Made by a program: the position numbers and the translations under genes | Shown here: one piece after another, positions 9,122-17,785 of the stretch | Numbering within the stretch: position 1 is the first letter of the stretch | How the letters are laid out: the number at the start of each line of letters is the position of its first letter | Source: TMP-86 sp046347195 | GTDB taxonomy: Bacteria; Pseudomonadota; Gammaproteobacteria; Steroidobacterales; Steroidobacteraceae | Direction of reading: 5' to 3' | DNA length: 64,000 bases | NCBI GenBank assembly: GCA_046347195.1 | Contig: JAXMGQ010000023.1 | Coordinates: forward strand, 11,474 to 75,473 | The notes under the pieces: model-generated | Database searches by the model: none | What the model saw: only the letters and a program-made list of their open reading frames with translations | Told to the model about the DNA's origin: nothing

Positions 9122-9742
9122 ATGAGCACCGTGCCTGGCGTGGTGCCTGGCGTGGTGCCTGGCGTGGTGCATCCCGGCTGGCTGCGGCTGATGCATTGGC
9201 TGAACGTGCTCGCGGTGCTGATTCTCGTGGCCAGCGGCTGGCGCATCTACAACGCATCGCCCATCTGGCCGTTCCGCTTTCCGGATCGCTACACCCTCGG
9301 CGGCTGGCTCGGCGGGGCGCTGCTGTGGCACTTCGCCGCGATGTGGCTGCTGATCGTCAACGGCTTGCTGTACCTCGCGTTGAACCTTCTCTCGGGGCGG
9401 TTCTTCGAGCGCTTCGGCTCGCTGCGCCCGCAGCGCCTGCTGCTCGACCTGCGCGCGGCCCTGCGCGGCAGGCTCGGCCACGATGATCCGGGGCACTACA
9501 ACGCCGTGCAGCAGGTGGCCTACCTGTTCGTGGTGCTGGATATCCTGCTGATCGTGCTTTCCGGGCTCGTGGTGTGGAAGTCGGTGCAGTTCCCGCTGCT
9601 GCGCGAGGTGATGGGCGGATATGACGAGGCGCGGGTGGTGCATTTCGTGGCCATGGCCTTGCTGGTCGGTTTTTTCGTCGTGCACCTGGTGATGGTGGTG
9701 CTCGTGCCCCGCACGCTGGGCTACATCACCCGCGGACGATGA
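9122..9742 (+). CDS. di-heme cytochrome b561-type membrane subunit
   Basis: A 206-residue inner-membrane protein with about four hydrophobic helices and histidines placed as in bacterial cytochrome b561/Ni-Fe hydrogenase cytochrome b proteins (LMHWLNVLAVL near the start, LLWHFAAMWLL, VVHFVAMALLVGFFVVHLVM). It starts three bases after the efflux-channel gene. It overlaps or directly precedes the molybdenum oxidoreductase and is presumably its quinone-linked electron partner. The N-terminus carries three copies of a VPGV repeat before the first helix, encoded by a 12-base tandem repeat. Confidence 0.85.
   Translation: MSTVPGVVPGVVPGVVHPGWLRLMHWLNVLAVLILVASGWRIYNASPIWPFRFPDRYTLGGWLGGALLWHFAAMWLLIVNGLLYLALNLLSGRFFERFGSLRPQRLLLDLRAALRGRLGHDDPGHYNAVQQVAYLFVVLDILLIVLSGLVVWKSVQFPLLREVMGGYDEARVVHFVAMALLVGFFVVHLVMVVLVPRTLGYITRGR
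9131..9166 (+). repeat. three perfect 12-base tandem repeats inside the cytochrome b gene
   Basis: The unit gtgcctggcgtg is present three times in a row and encodes Val-Pro-Gly-Val three times just after the start codon. A degenerate fourth unit (gtgcatcccggc) follows. Being in frame, copy-number change would lengthen or shorten the cytoplasmic N-terminus without breaking the gene. Confidence 0.9.
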
Positions 9743-9753
9743 GGGGAGGGCGC

Positions 9754-10509
9754 ATGCGCGATCCGGAACGTCAATTGATCCTCGGTGATGCCCTGCGCGA
9801 GTTGTCCCGGCCCGCGCGCCGGCTGTTCCTGCGGCAGGGAATCACCCTCGGAGGGCTGGTCATGCTCACGGGTTGCGGCATCAGCAACAACCGGGGCGTC
9901 GATGGATTCCTGCGGCAGGTGTCGCGCTTCAACGATCGGGTGCAGGCGGGACTGTTCGACCCCGCGCGTCTTGCTCCCACCTATCCCGCCTCGATGATCA
10001 CGCGGCCCTTTCCCTTCAACGCCTTCTATGCAAGATCACGCGCACCGCAGGTCGATGGACAGCAGTACCGCCTGGAGGTGGGGGGGCTGGTGGCCGACCG
10101 GCGCCACTGGAGCCTCACCGAGCTGCAGGCGCTGCCGCAGGAGGAGCAGATCACGCGGCACATCTGCGTGGAGGGCTGGAGCGCCATCGGCCGGTGGGGG
10201 GGCGTGAGATTTGCAAGTTTCCTGCAGCGCATCGGCGCCGATACCACCGCCCGGTTCGTGGCCTTCCGGTGCGCGGACGATTACTTCACCAGCATCGACA
10301 TGCCCACGGCCCTGCACCCGCAGACCCTGCTGGCGTTGAGTTACGATGGCGCGACCCTGCCGCGCGAGTATGGCTTCCCGATGAAGCTGCGCATGCCCAC
10401 CAAGCTTGGCTACAAGAACCCCAAGCACATCCTGTCGCTGTATGTCACCAACACCTACCCGGGCGGTTACTGGGAGAACCAGGGCTACAACTGGTTCGGC
10501 GGAAGTTGA
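9754..10509 (+). CDS. molybdopterin-dependent oxidoreductase, sulfite-oxidase/MsrP-like, Tat lipoprotein
   Basis: A 251-residue protein of the sulfite oxidase Mo-binding fold. The probable Mo-ligating cysteine is in the HICVEGWSAIGRW motif, which matches the CVEGWS block of YedY/MsrP relatives. The N-terminus has a twin-arginine motif (RRLFLRQG) and then a hydrophobic stretch ending LTGC. It is thus likely Tat-exported and lipid-anchored facing the periplasm. I chose the second ATG because GGGGAGGG precedes it by a few bases; the first ATG (9739) overlaps the cytochrome stop and would add five residues. The cytochrome b just upstream probably feeds or takes electrons. The substrate is unknown; protein methionine sulfoxide, sulfite or an organic S-oxide are options. 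Confidence 0.85.
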   Translation: MRDPERQLILGDALRELSRPARRLFLRQGITLGGLVMLTGCGISNNRGVDGFLRQVSRFNDRVQAGLFDPARLAPTYPASMITRPFPFNAFYARSRAPQVDGQQYRLEVGGLVADRRHWSLTELQALPQEEQITRHICVEGWSAIGRWGGVRFASFLQRIGADTTARFVAFRCADDYFTSIDMPTALHPQTLLALSYDGATLPREYGFPMKLRMPTKLGYKNPKHILSLYVTNTYPGGYWENQGYNWFGGS

Positions 10510-10564
10510 CCGGCCCGTGTCGCATTTTGGTCACCCATGCCTGTCGTTTCGGGAATAATGAACC

Positions 10565-10798
10565 ATGAACCTGCTGGTCGAGGTGCTGGGGTGGGCCGGG
10601 ATGGCGTTGATCCTCGGCGCCTATGCGCTGCTGTCCATCGGCAAGGTGGGGCCCCAATCCAGGACCTACCAGTACATGAACATCGCGGGCGCAGCAGGCT
10701 TCATCGTCAACTCTGGCGTCAAGGAGGCGTACCCTTCCGCCGCGCTCAACGTGGTGTGGATCGGCATCAGCTTCTACGCCCTGGCGCGTCGCCGTTGA
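10565..10798 (+). CDS. small membrane protein, CBU_0592-like domain
   Basis: A 77-residue protein with two to three hydrophobic helices (LGWAGMALILGAYALLS, then MNIAGAAGFIVNS, then ALNVVWIGISFYALA). It matches the small CBU_0592-type membrane family, whose function is unknown. The central YQYMNIAGAAG segment is the conserved part of that family. It stands alone between the molybdoenzyme and the formate dehydrogenase operon, preceded by a 55-base gap. Confidence 0.8.
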   Translation: MNLLVEVLGWAGMALILGAYALLSIGKVGPQSRTYQYMNIAGAAGFIVNSGVKEAYPSAALNVVWIGISFYALARRR

Positions 10799-10846
10799 GC
10801 CCGTTGCACCGGGTGCGGTAAATTGCAGGTCCTACCGACGAAACAT

Positions 10847-11317
10847 ATGCAACAGCTTGATCCGAAAGAACTGGAGCAGGTCAATGGCATCGTGGCGAGG
10901 CTGGCGGCGCGGCCCGGGCCGTTGATCGAGATCCTGCACGAGGTGCAGGCGGCGCTGGGCTGCATCCCCACCGCGGCGGTGGCGGTGATTGCCGATGGCC
11001 TGAACCTGTCCCGTGCCGAGGTGCACGGGGTCGTGAGCTTCTACCACTTCTTCAGGGAACATCGTGGCGGCCGGCACACTCTTGAAGTGTGTCGGGCAGA
11101 GGCCTGCCAGTCCATGCATTCGGAAGGACTCATCGACCACCTGAAGCAGCGGCTGAACGTGGACTTCCATGGCACCACGGCGGACGGCAAGGTCTCCCTG
11201 TTGCCCGTCTACTGCCTGGGCAACTGCGCCTGCGCGCCCTCCGTCATGATCGACGGCGAACTGCACGGACGCGTCACGCCGCAGCGGGCCGACGAGCTGC
11301 TGTCGGAACTGACATGA
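10847..11317 (+). CDS. fdsG: NAD-dependent formate dehydrogenase, gamma subunit (NuoE-like)
   Basis: A 156-residue thioredoxin-like [2Fe-2S] subunit of soluble formate dehydrogenase, homologous to NuoE of complex I. Four cysteines for the cluster are visible as CRAEAC and, later, CLGNCAC, with the VVSFYHFF motif of NuoE proteins. A TTG 24 bases upstream could also start the frame, but ATG at 10847 gives the usual N-terminus. It is the first gene of the fds operon and overlaps fdsB by four bases (ATGA). It shuttles electrons between the FMN-containing FdsB and the Fe-S chain of FdsA. Confidence 0.93.
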   Translation: MQQLDPKELEQVNGIVARLAARPGPLIEILHEVQAALGCIPTAAVAVIADGLNLSRAEVHGVVSFYHFFREHRGGRHTLEVCRAEACQSMHSEGLIDHLKQRLNVDFHGTTADGKVSLLPVYCLGNCACAPSVMIDGELHGRVTPQRADELLSELT

Positions 11318-12855
11318 GCATCACCCTCTACGTGCCTGCCGATGCCGGTTCGCTCTCGCTGGGAGCGGGCGCGGTGGCCGACCGCATCGCCACGGCGGCG
11401 CGTGAGCGCGGCCAGTCGGTGCGCATCGTGCGCAATGGCTCCCGAGGCATGTACTGGCTCGAGCCGCTGGTCGAGGTGCAATGCGGTCCCGTGCGCATCG
11501 GCTACGGTCCCGTGTCGGCGGCGGATGTCCCCTCGCTGTTCGATGCAGGCTTCCTGCAGGGTGGCGCGCACGCCTTGCGCCTCGGTCCGGTCGAGGAACT
11601 GCCATGGCTGCGCCGGCAGCAGCGGCTCACCTTCGAGCGCGTCGGCCGCATCGATCCCTTGTCCCTGGATGACTATCGGGCCCACGGCGGCTATGCGGGC
11701 CTGGCGCGCGCGCTCGGCATGAGCGGTGCGCAGATCGTGCAGGAAGTGACCGACTCGGGCCTCAGGGGTCGTGGCGGTGCCGCCTTTCCCACCGGCATCA
11801 AGTGGAAGACCGTGCTGGAGCAGGCGGCGGAACAGAAATACATCACCTGCAATGCCGACGAAGGGGACTCAGGCACCTTCGCCGACCGCATGCTCATGGA
11901 GGGAGACCCCTTCACGCTCATCGAGGGCATGACCATCGCCGGCATCGCGGTGGACGCCACGCAGGGGTTCATCTACTGCCGAGCGGAGTACCCGCATGCG
12001 GCGCGCGCGCTGCGCGCGGCCATCGCCACGGCCGGCGCGAATGGTTACCTCGGCGCCAATGTCTGCGGCAGCGGCAAGCGCTTCGACCTCGAGGTGCGGC
12101 TGGGGGCGGGCGCGTATATCTGTGGCGAGGAAACCTCGATGCTCGAGAGCCTCGAGGGCAGGCGCGGCGAGGTGCGCGTACGACCGCCGCTCCCCGCCAT
12201 CGTCGGCCTGTTCGGCAAGCCCACCATCGTCAACAACGTGATCTCCCTGGCCAGCGTGCCGGTGATCCTCGCGAAGGGCGCCGCCCATTACCGTGACTTC
12301 GGCGTCGGCCGCTCGCGCGGCACGCTGCCCATCCAGCTCGCCGGCAACATCAAGCGCGGCGGCCTGGTGGAGCTCGCGTTCGGCGTTTCCTTGCGCGAGT
12401 TGCTGTACGACTTTGGCGGCGGCAGCGCCTCGGGCCGGCCCATCCGCACCGTGCAGATCGGCGGCCCGCTGGGCGCCTACGTGCCGGCCTCGCAGTTCGA
12501 CACCGTGATCGACTACGAGGCGCTGTCGGGCATCGGTGCGCTGCTCGGCCACGGCGGCATCGTGGTGTTCGACGACACGGTGCAGATGGCGCGCATGGCA
12601 CGCCATGCCATGGAGTTCTGCGCCAAGGAATCCTGCGGCAAGTGCACCCCCTGCCGCATCGGCTCCACGCGCGGCGCCGAGGTGATGGATCGCATCATCG
12701 CGGGCAAGGACGTGGACGCCAACCTCACCCTGCTGAAAGACTTGTGCGAGACCATGCTGCAGGGCTCGTTGTGCGGCCTCGGTGGCATGACGCCCTTCCC
12801 GGTGCAGAGCGCGCTGAAGCATTTCCCCGAGGATTTCCACCATGTACGCCATTGA
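11314..12855 (+). CDS. fdsB: NAD-dependent formate dehydrogenase, beta subunit (NuoF-like)
   Basis: The 513-residue diaphorase subunit, which binds FMN and NAD+. It has an N-terminal thioredoxin-like region without cluster cysteines (about residues 1-110). The NuoF fold follows, with a glycine-rich FMN site (SGLRGRGGAAFPTG), the NADEGDSGTF NAD-binding motif and the CGEETSMLESLEG block. A C-terminal [4Fe-4S] motif ESCGKCTPCRIG is followed by the later cysteine in GSLCGLG. The ATG overlaps the fdsG stop; an open frame extends upstream inside fdsG and is not used. It overlaps fdsA by 14 bases. Confidence 0.96.
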   Translation: MSITLYVPADAGSLSLGAGAVADRIATAARERGQSVRIVRNGSRGMYWLEPLVEVQCGPVRIGYGPVSAADVPSLFDAGFLQGGAHALRLGPVEELPWLRRQQRLTFERVGRIDPLSLDDYRAHGGYAGLARALGMSGAQIVQEVTDSGLRGRGGAAFPTGIKWKTVLEQAAEQKYITCNADEGDSGTFADRMLMEGDPFTLIEGMTIAGIAVDATQGFIYCRAEYPHAARALRAAIATAGANGYLGANVCGSGKRFDLEVRLGAGAYICGEETSMLESLEGRRGEVRVRPPLPAIVGLFGKPTIVNNVISLASVPVILAKGAAHYRDFGVGRSRGTLPIQLAGNIKRGGLVELAFGVSLRELLYDFGGGSASGRPIRTVQIGGPLGAYVPASQFDTVIDYEALSGIGALLGHGGIVVFDDTVQMARMARHAMEFCAKESCGKCTPCRIGSTRGAEVMDRIIAGKDVDANLTLLKDLCETMLQGSLCGLGGMTPFPVQSALKHFPEDFHHVRH

Positions 12856-15697
12856 TCATCGCGACCTGGGAACACCGCCCGCCGTGGAGCGGAAGGGTGG
12901 CGCCGCCGCGCCGGCGGTGACGCTGGAAATCGACGGGCGGCGGATCAGCGTGCCCGAGGGCACCTCGATCATGCGCGCCGCCGCGCTGGGCGGCACGCAG
13001 GTGCCGAAGCTGTGCGCCACGGACACCCTCAAGGCCTTCGGCTCCTGCCGGCTGTGCCTGGTCGAGATCGAGGGCCGCAAGGGCTACCCGGCCTCCTGCA
13101 CCACCCTGGTCAGCGAGGGCATGAAGGTACGCACGCAAAGCGAAAAGCTCCAGCAACTGCGCAAGGGCGTCGTCGAGCTGTACGTGTCGGATCATCCGCT
13201 CGACTGCGTGAACTGCCCCTCCAACGGCCACTGCGAATTGCAGGACATGGCGAAGCTGGTGGGCATCGAGGAGACCCGCTACGGCCTCGCCGGCGAGCGT
13301 CACCAGGGCATCGCGAAGGACGAGAGCAATCCGTATTTCACCTTCGACCCCAACCTGTGCATCGTCTGCTCGCGCTGCGTGCGCGCCTGCGATGAGGTGC
13401 AAGGGACGCTCGCGCTGACCATCCAGTCGCGTGGCTTCGACTCCAAGGTGGCGGCCAGCGAGGACGTGTCGTTCCTGGAGTCGGAGTGCGTGTCCTGCGG
13501 CGCCTGCGTCGAAGCCTGCCCGACGGCGGCGCTGACCGAGAAGTCGCTGCGCCTCATGGGCCAGCCCGAGCGCACCGTGACGACCACCTGCGCCTACTGC
13601 GGCGTGGGCTGCACGTTCAAGGCCGAGGTCAGGGGCACGGGCGCGGCCACCGAGGTGGTGCGCATGGCGCCCAACCGCGACGGCCAGGCGAACCATGGAC
13701 ATGCCTGCGTGAAGGGGCGTTTCGCCTTCGGTTACGTCAACCATCCCGACCGGATCCTGAAGCCCATGCTGCGTGAGCGCATCAGCGACCCGTGGCGCGA
13801 GGTGTCCTGGGACGAGGCCATCACGCATGCGGCCTCCGAGATCCGGCGCCTGCAGCGGCAGCATGGCCGGTACTCGGTCGGCGGCATCACCTCCTCGCGC
13901 TGCACGAACGAGGAGACCTTCCTCGTGCAGAAGCTGGTGCGCGCCGCCTTCGGCAACAACAACGTCGACACCTGTGCGCGCGTCTGTCATTCGCCCACCG
14001 GCTTTGGCCTGAAGTCCACCATCGGCGAGTCGGCCGGCACGCAGGCCTTCGACTCCGTCATGCAGGCCGATGTCATCATGATCATCGGCGCCAATCCCAC
14101 CGACGGCCATCCGGTGTTCGCCTCGCAGCTCAAGCGCCGGCTGCGCCAGGGCGCGAAGCTCATCGTGGTGGATCCGCGTGCCATCGCGATGGTGCGCTCG
14201 CCGCACATCCAGGCCGACTATCACCTGCAGCTTCGCCCGGGCACCAACGTGGCGGTGATCAATGCCCTCGCGCATGTCATCGTCACGGAAGGGCTGGTCC
14301 GCTCGGGCTACGTGGCTGAGCGTTGCGAGCCGGCCGCCTTCCAGAAGTGGAGCGCCTTCATCCGCGAGCCGCGCAACTCGCCCGAGGCGACCGAGAGCAT
14401 CACGGGCGTGCCGGCCGACACCGTCCGTCGCGCCGCGCGGCTGTTCGCCTCCGCGCCGAACGGCGCCATCTACTATGGCCTCGGCGTCACCGAGCACAGC
14501 CAGGGCAGCACCATGGTCATGGGCATCGCCAACCTCGCGATGGCCACCGGCAACCTGGGCCGCGAGGGCGTGGGCGTCAACCCGCTGCGTGGCCAGAACA
14601 ACGTGCAGGGCTCCTGCGACATGGGCTCCTTCCCGCACGAGTTCCCGGGCTATCGCCACGTGGCCGACGACCTCGTCCGCCGCCAGTTCGAGCAGTGCTG
14701 GAACGTGCCGCTGCTGGCCGAGCCCGGGCTTCGCATCCCGAACATGTTCGAGGCCGCACTCGATGGGAGTTTTCGCGGCCTGTACGTGCAGGGCGAGGAC
14801 ATCCTGCAATCCGATCCCAACACCCATCACGTGGTGGCGGCGCTCTCCGCGATGGAGTGCGTGATCGTGCACGACCTGTTCCTCAACGAGACCGCGAAGT
14901 ACGCGCACATCTTCCTGCCCGGTTCCTCCTTCCTGGAGAAGGACGGCACCTTCACCAATGCCGAGCGGCGCATCCAGCGGGTCCGCAAGGTGCTCGAGCC
15001 CAGGTGCGGATTCGCCGACTGGGAAGTCACCATGCGCCTGTCGAACGCGCTGGGCTACCCCATGAACTACACGCATCCCGAAGAGATCATGCGGGAGATC
15101 GCGGCGCTCACGCCGACCTTCGCCGGCGTGACCTTCGAGAAGATCGACCGCCTGGGCAGCATCCAGTGGCCCTGCAATGACGCCGCACCGGAAGGCACGC
15201 CGACCATGCACATCGGCGAGTTCGTGCGCGGCAAGGGCCGCTTCTACGTCACGGAGTACGTTGCCACGCCGGAGCGCTCGACCAGCCGCTATCCCTTGCT
15301 GCTCACCACCGGCCGGGTACTCACGCAGTACAACGTCGGTGCGCAGACGCGCCGCACGCCGAACGTGACCTGGCACTCGGAGGATCGCCTGGAGATCCAT
15401 CCGGACGATGCCGAGAACCGCGGCATCCGGACCGATGACTGGGTCGGCATCTCCAGCCGGGCAGGGCACACGGTCTTGCGTGCCGAGGTTACCGAGCACG
15501 TGCAGCCGGGCGTGGTGTACACCACCTTCCATTTCCCGGAGAGCGGCGCCAACATCATCACCACCGACAACTCCGACTGGGCCACGAACTGCCCCGAGTA
15601 CAAGGTGACGGCGGTGCAGGTGGTCAAGGTTTCGCAGCCGGCAGACTGGCAGGAACGGCTGCGGCGCCGCTACGAGCCCGATGCAAACCACGTCTGA
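12842..15697 (+). CDS. fdsA: NAD-dependent formate dehydrogenase, alpha (catalytic) subunit
   Basis: The 951-residue Mo/W-bis-MGD subunit that oxidises formate to CO2. In order it has an N-terminal [2Fe-2S] ferredoxin domain (CATDTLKAFGSCRLC), a NuoG-type His/Cys cluster region (DHPLDCVNCPSNGHCELQ) and two ferredoxin-like [4Fe-4S] motifs (CIVCSRCVRAC, CVSCGACVEAC). The [4Fe-4S] motif of the MopB domain (CAYCGVGC) follows. The Mo ligand is Cys382 in ARVCHSPTG, so this is a cysteine, not selenocysteine, enzyme. The adjacent His and the downstream Arg expected at the active site are consistent. The dinucleotide-binding C-terminal domain is complete. It overlaps fdhD by 17 bases. Confidence 0.97.
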   Translation: MYAIDHRDLGTPPAVERKGGAAAPAVTLEIDGRRISVPEGTSIMRAAALGGTQVPKLCATDTLKAFGSCRLCLVEIEGRKGYPASCTTLVSEGMKVRTQSEKLQQLRKGVVELYVSDHPLDCVNCPSNGHCELQDMAKLVGIEETRYGLAGERHQGIAKDESNPYFTFDPNLCIVCSRCVRACDEVQGTLALTIQSRGFDSKVAASEDVSFLESECVSCGACVEACPTAALTEKSLRLMGQPERTVTTTCAYCGVGCTFKAEVRGTGAATEVVRMAPNRDGQANHGHACVKGRFAFGYVNHPDRILKPMLRERISDPWREVSWDEAITHAASEIRRLQRQHGRYSVGGITSSRCTNEETFLVQKLVRAAFGNNNVDTCARVCHSPTGFGLKSTIGESAGTQAFDSVMQADVIMIIGANPTDGHPVFASQLKRRLRQGAKLIVVDPRAIAMVRSPHIQADYHLQLRPGTNVAVINALAHVIVTEGLVRSGYVAERCEPAAFQKWSAFIREPRNSPEATESITGVPADTVRRAARLFASAPNGAIYYGLGVTEHSQGSTMVMGIANLAMATGNLGREGVGVNPLRGQNNVQGSCDMGSFPHEFPGYRHVADDLVRRQFEQCWNVPLLAEPGLRIPNMFEAALDGSFRGLYVQGEDILQSDPNTHHVVAALSAMECVIVHDLFLNETAKYAHIFLPGSSFLEKDGTFTNAERRIQRVRKVLEPRCGFADWEVTMRLSNALGYPMNYTHPEEIMREIAALTPTFAGVTFEKIDRLGSIQWPCNDAAPEGTPTMHIGEFVRGKGRFYVTEYVATPERSTSRYPLLLTTGRVLTQYNVGAQTRRTPNVTWHSEDRLEIHPDDAENRGIRTDDWVGISSRAGHTVLRAEVTEHVQPGVVYTTFHFPESGANIITTDNSDWATNCPEYKVTAVQVVKVSQPADWQERLRRRYEPDANHV

Positions 15698-16481
15698 AAG
15701 GTCGATCGAGCGCTATTCGCACGGCACCGTGACGCGTACCACCGACCGGGTCGCCGAGGAGGCGCCGGTCGCGCTGGTCTACCAGGGCGTGCCCCACGTG
15801 GTGATGATGGCATCACCCGCGGACCTCGATGACTTCGCCGTGGGCTTCACCGTCAGCGAAGGCCTGGTGTCGGATCCGGCAGAGATACTGGATGTCCGGG
15901 TCGAGGAAGGACCCCACGCCATAGACGTTCACATCCGCATCGCACCGGTGCGGTTCTCCGCGCTCCTGCAGCAGCGGCGCAATCTCACGGGCCGCACCGG
16001 CTGTGGATTGTGCGGCGCAGAAACCATCGAGCAGGCCATGCGCCCCGTCCCGGCCGTGTCGGCCGGGCCCATCGTCGAGGCCGAGGAACTGCACGCGGCA
16101 CTGCGCGAGCTCTCCACGCGCCAGCCGATCAGTGCGCAGACCGGTGGCTTGCACGCGGCCGGCTGGGTGATTCCGGGCAGCGGGCTGACCTGCGTGCGCG
16201 AGGACGTGGGGCGGCATAATGCGATGGACAAGACGCTGGGCGCGCTGCTGCGGGCAGGGACGGACCTCAGGGCGGGGTACCTGCTGATCACCAGCCGTGC
16301 CAGCTTCGAGATGGTGCAGAAGTCCGCCACCGTGGGCGTGGGACTGCTGGCGGCGGTGTCCGCGCCCACGGGACTCGCGATCTCGGTCGCGGAGCGCGCC
16401 GGGATGGGGCTGATCGGTTTTGCGCGCGCCGGTCAGCACGTGGTGTATGCGCATCCGGAAAAGGTTAAAAAGGCTGGGTGA
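15681..16481 (+). CDS. fdhD: formate dehydrogenase accessory sulfurtransferase
   Basis: A 266-residue FdhD homologue. In this family the protein passes sulfur from a cysteine desulfurase to the bis-MGD cofactor, making formate dehydrogenase active. The sulfur-carrying CxxC is Cys108/Cys111 in TGCGLCGAE. The GLHAAGWV, REDVGRHNAMDK and LLITSRASFEMVQK blocks of the family are present. It starts inside the end of fdsA (17-base overlap) and ends six bases before fdsD. Synthesis is therefore tied to that of its client. Confidence 0.96.
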   Translation: MQTTSERSIERYSHGTVTRTTDRVAEEAPVALVYQGVPHVVMMASPADLDDFAVGFTVSEGLVSDPAEILDVRVEEGPHAIDVHIRIAPVRFSALLQQRRNLTGRTGCGLCGAETIEQAMRPVPAVSAGPIVEAEELHAALRELSTRQPISAQTGGLHAAGWVIPGSGLTCVREDVGRHNAMDKTLGALLRAGTDLRAGYLLITSRASFEMVQKSATVGVGLLAAVSAPTGLAISVAERAGMGLIGFARAGQHVVYAHPEKVKKAG

Positions 16482-16487
16482 CAAGGA

Positions 16488-16712
16488 ATGAATCCCGCAC
16501 AACTGACCAAGATGCTCAATGACATCTCGGACTTCTTCGCCGGCGAGTCCGGTGCCGACAAGGCAGTCGAGGACGTGGCCAACCACATGAAGCGGTTCTG
16601 GGATCCGCGCATGCGGCGTGAGATCGTGGCGCACTATGCCAAGGGGGGCGATGGCCTCAGCGATATCTCCCGCAAGGCCGTGGCGGAACTGGCGCGCGCG
16701 GCACACCAGTAG
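16488..16712 (+). CDS. fdsD: formate dehydrogenase delta subunit
   Basis: A 74-residue protein matching FdsD, the small subunit of FdsGBAD-type formate dehydrogenases. The helical core around FFAGESGADKAVEDVANHMK and the FWDPRMRREIVAHY motif are typical. A good ribosome site (AAGGA) sits just before the ATG. In related enzymes the delta subunit is needed for activity or assembly and binds at the alpha subunit. It is the last gene of the fds operon. Confidence 0.92.
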   Translation: MNPAQLTKMLNDISDFFAGESGADKAVEDVANHMKRFWDPRMRREIVAHYAKGGDGLSDISRKAVAELARAAHQ

Positions 16713-16752
16713 CGTGACCTGCGGGCCGCGGGAGGCCCTGAGCAAATCCTCA

Positions 16753-16780
16753 TCGACCGGAACGCGGCGGCAGGTACAAT
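16753..16780 (+). promoter_or_regulatory. candidate promoter of the kinase-metK-ahcY-folD cluster
   Basis: TCGACC (16753-16758), a 16-base spacer and TACAAT (16775-16780). The predicted start near 16787 would leave the ATG at 16793 almost leaderless, so it favours the ATG at 16817 for the kinase. Confidence 0.5.
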
Positions 16781-16816
16781 TGCCGGCTTTTCATGCCCTT
16801 GGTCGATGATGGCGAC

Positions 16817-17758
16817 ATGACGCGATCTGCTGCGAAGAAATCGGTTCTCATCTGCGGTTCGGCCGCCTACGACAGCATCCTGCTGTTCCAGGACCGCTTC
16901 AAGGCGCACATCCTGCCGGAGAAGATACACCTGCTGAATGTGTCTTTTCTGGTGCCGGAAATGCGAAGAGAATTCGGAGGTTGCGCGACTAATATCGCGT
17001 ATAACCTGAAGCTGCTGGGCGAGCATGCCTACCCGATGGCGACGGTCGGACACGACTTCGGTCCCTACCGCGAGTCCCTGCAACGCAAGGGGGTCCCTCT
17101 CGACCACCTCCGGGTGATCGACTCGGCCTTCACCGCCCAGGCGTTCATCACCACCGACCTCGACGACAACCAGATCACGGCCTTCCATCCCGGCGCCATG
17201 CAGGAGGCTCACCTGAACCGGGTGGCTGATGCCAGCGGCATCGGCCTCGGCGTGGTGGCCCCCGATGGACGCCAGGCGATGATCGAGCATGCCACCCAGT
17301 TCGCTTCCGCCGGCATCCCGTTCCTGTTCGATCCCGGGCAGGGCCTGCCGATGTTCGAGGGGGCGGAGCTGCGCCACTTCATCGAGCAGGCCACCTGGGT
17401 GGCGGTGAACGACTACGAGTGGCAGGTGCTGCAGCAGAAGACCGGCTGGACGGTGCGCGAGATCACCGCGCGCGTCAAGGCGCTGATCATCACCCGCGGC
17501 GCGCAAGGCTCGCTGATCCACACGCCCACCGAAGCCATCGACATTCCCTGTGCGACGCCCGCCGCCGTGGTAGACCCCACGGGTTGCGGCGATGCGTACC
17601 GCGCGGGACTGATCCACGGCATCCTGCGCGGCGAGGACTGGGCCACGGCCGGACGGCTGGCCTCGCTGATGGGCGCGATCAAGGTCGAATCCCGCGGACC
17701 GCAGAATCACCGCTTCACGCGCGAGCAGTTCGACCAGCGCTTCCGCGACAGTTTCTAG
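16817..17758 (+). CDS. PfkB-family carbohydrate/adenosine kinase
   Basis: A 313-residue ribokinase-fold sugar or nucleoside kinase. The N-terminal signature is GGCATNIAYNLKLLG, and the C-terminal ATP-site signature VVDPTGCGDAYRAGLIHG contains the catalytic Asp. It precedes metK and ahcY by 27 bases or less. Removal of adenosine, a product of AhcY, makes adenosine kinase the most sensible role; the family also includes ribokinase and fructokinase, and sequence alone does not decide. An ATG 24 bases upstream is possible, but the promoter position argues for this start. Confidence 0.82.
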   Translation: MTRSAAKKSVLICGSAAYDSILLFQDRFKAHILPEKIHLLNVSFLVPEMRREFGGCATNIAYNLKLLGEHAYPMATVGHDFGPYRESLQRKGVPLDHLRVIDSAFTAQAFITTDLDDNQITAFHPGAMQEAHLNRVADASGIGLGVVAPDGRQAMIEHATQFASAGIPFLFDPGQGLPMFEGAELRHFIEQATWVAVNDYEWQVLQQKTGWTVREITARVKALIITRGAQGSLIHTPTEAIDIPCATPAAVVDPTGCGDAYRAGLIHGILRGEDWATAGRLASLMGAIKVESRGPQNHRFTREQFDQRFRDSF

Positions 17759-17785
17759 CCAAGGTTTCATCCTGCAAGGACATTC

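Noticed and set aside
11089..11313. Long N-terminal extension of fdsB, and similar extensions of msrB, the PHP hydrolase and the leftward aminotransferase.
   Set aside because: They run through neighbouring genes or gaps, lack family similarity, and a well-placed internal start exists in each case.
12842..15697. Selenocysteine in the formate dehydrogenase alpha subunit.
   Set aside because: The frame is open without TGA and the metal ligand position is a plain cysteine codon (Cys382).
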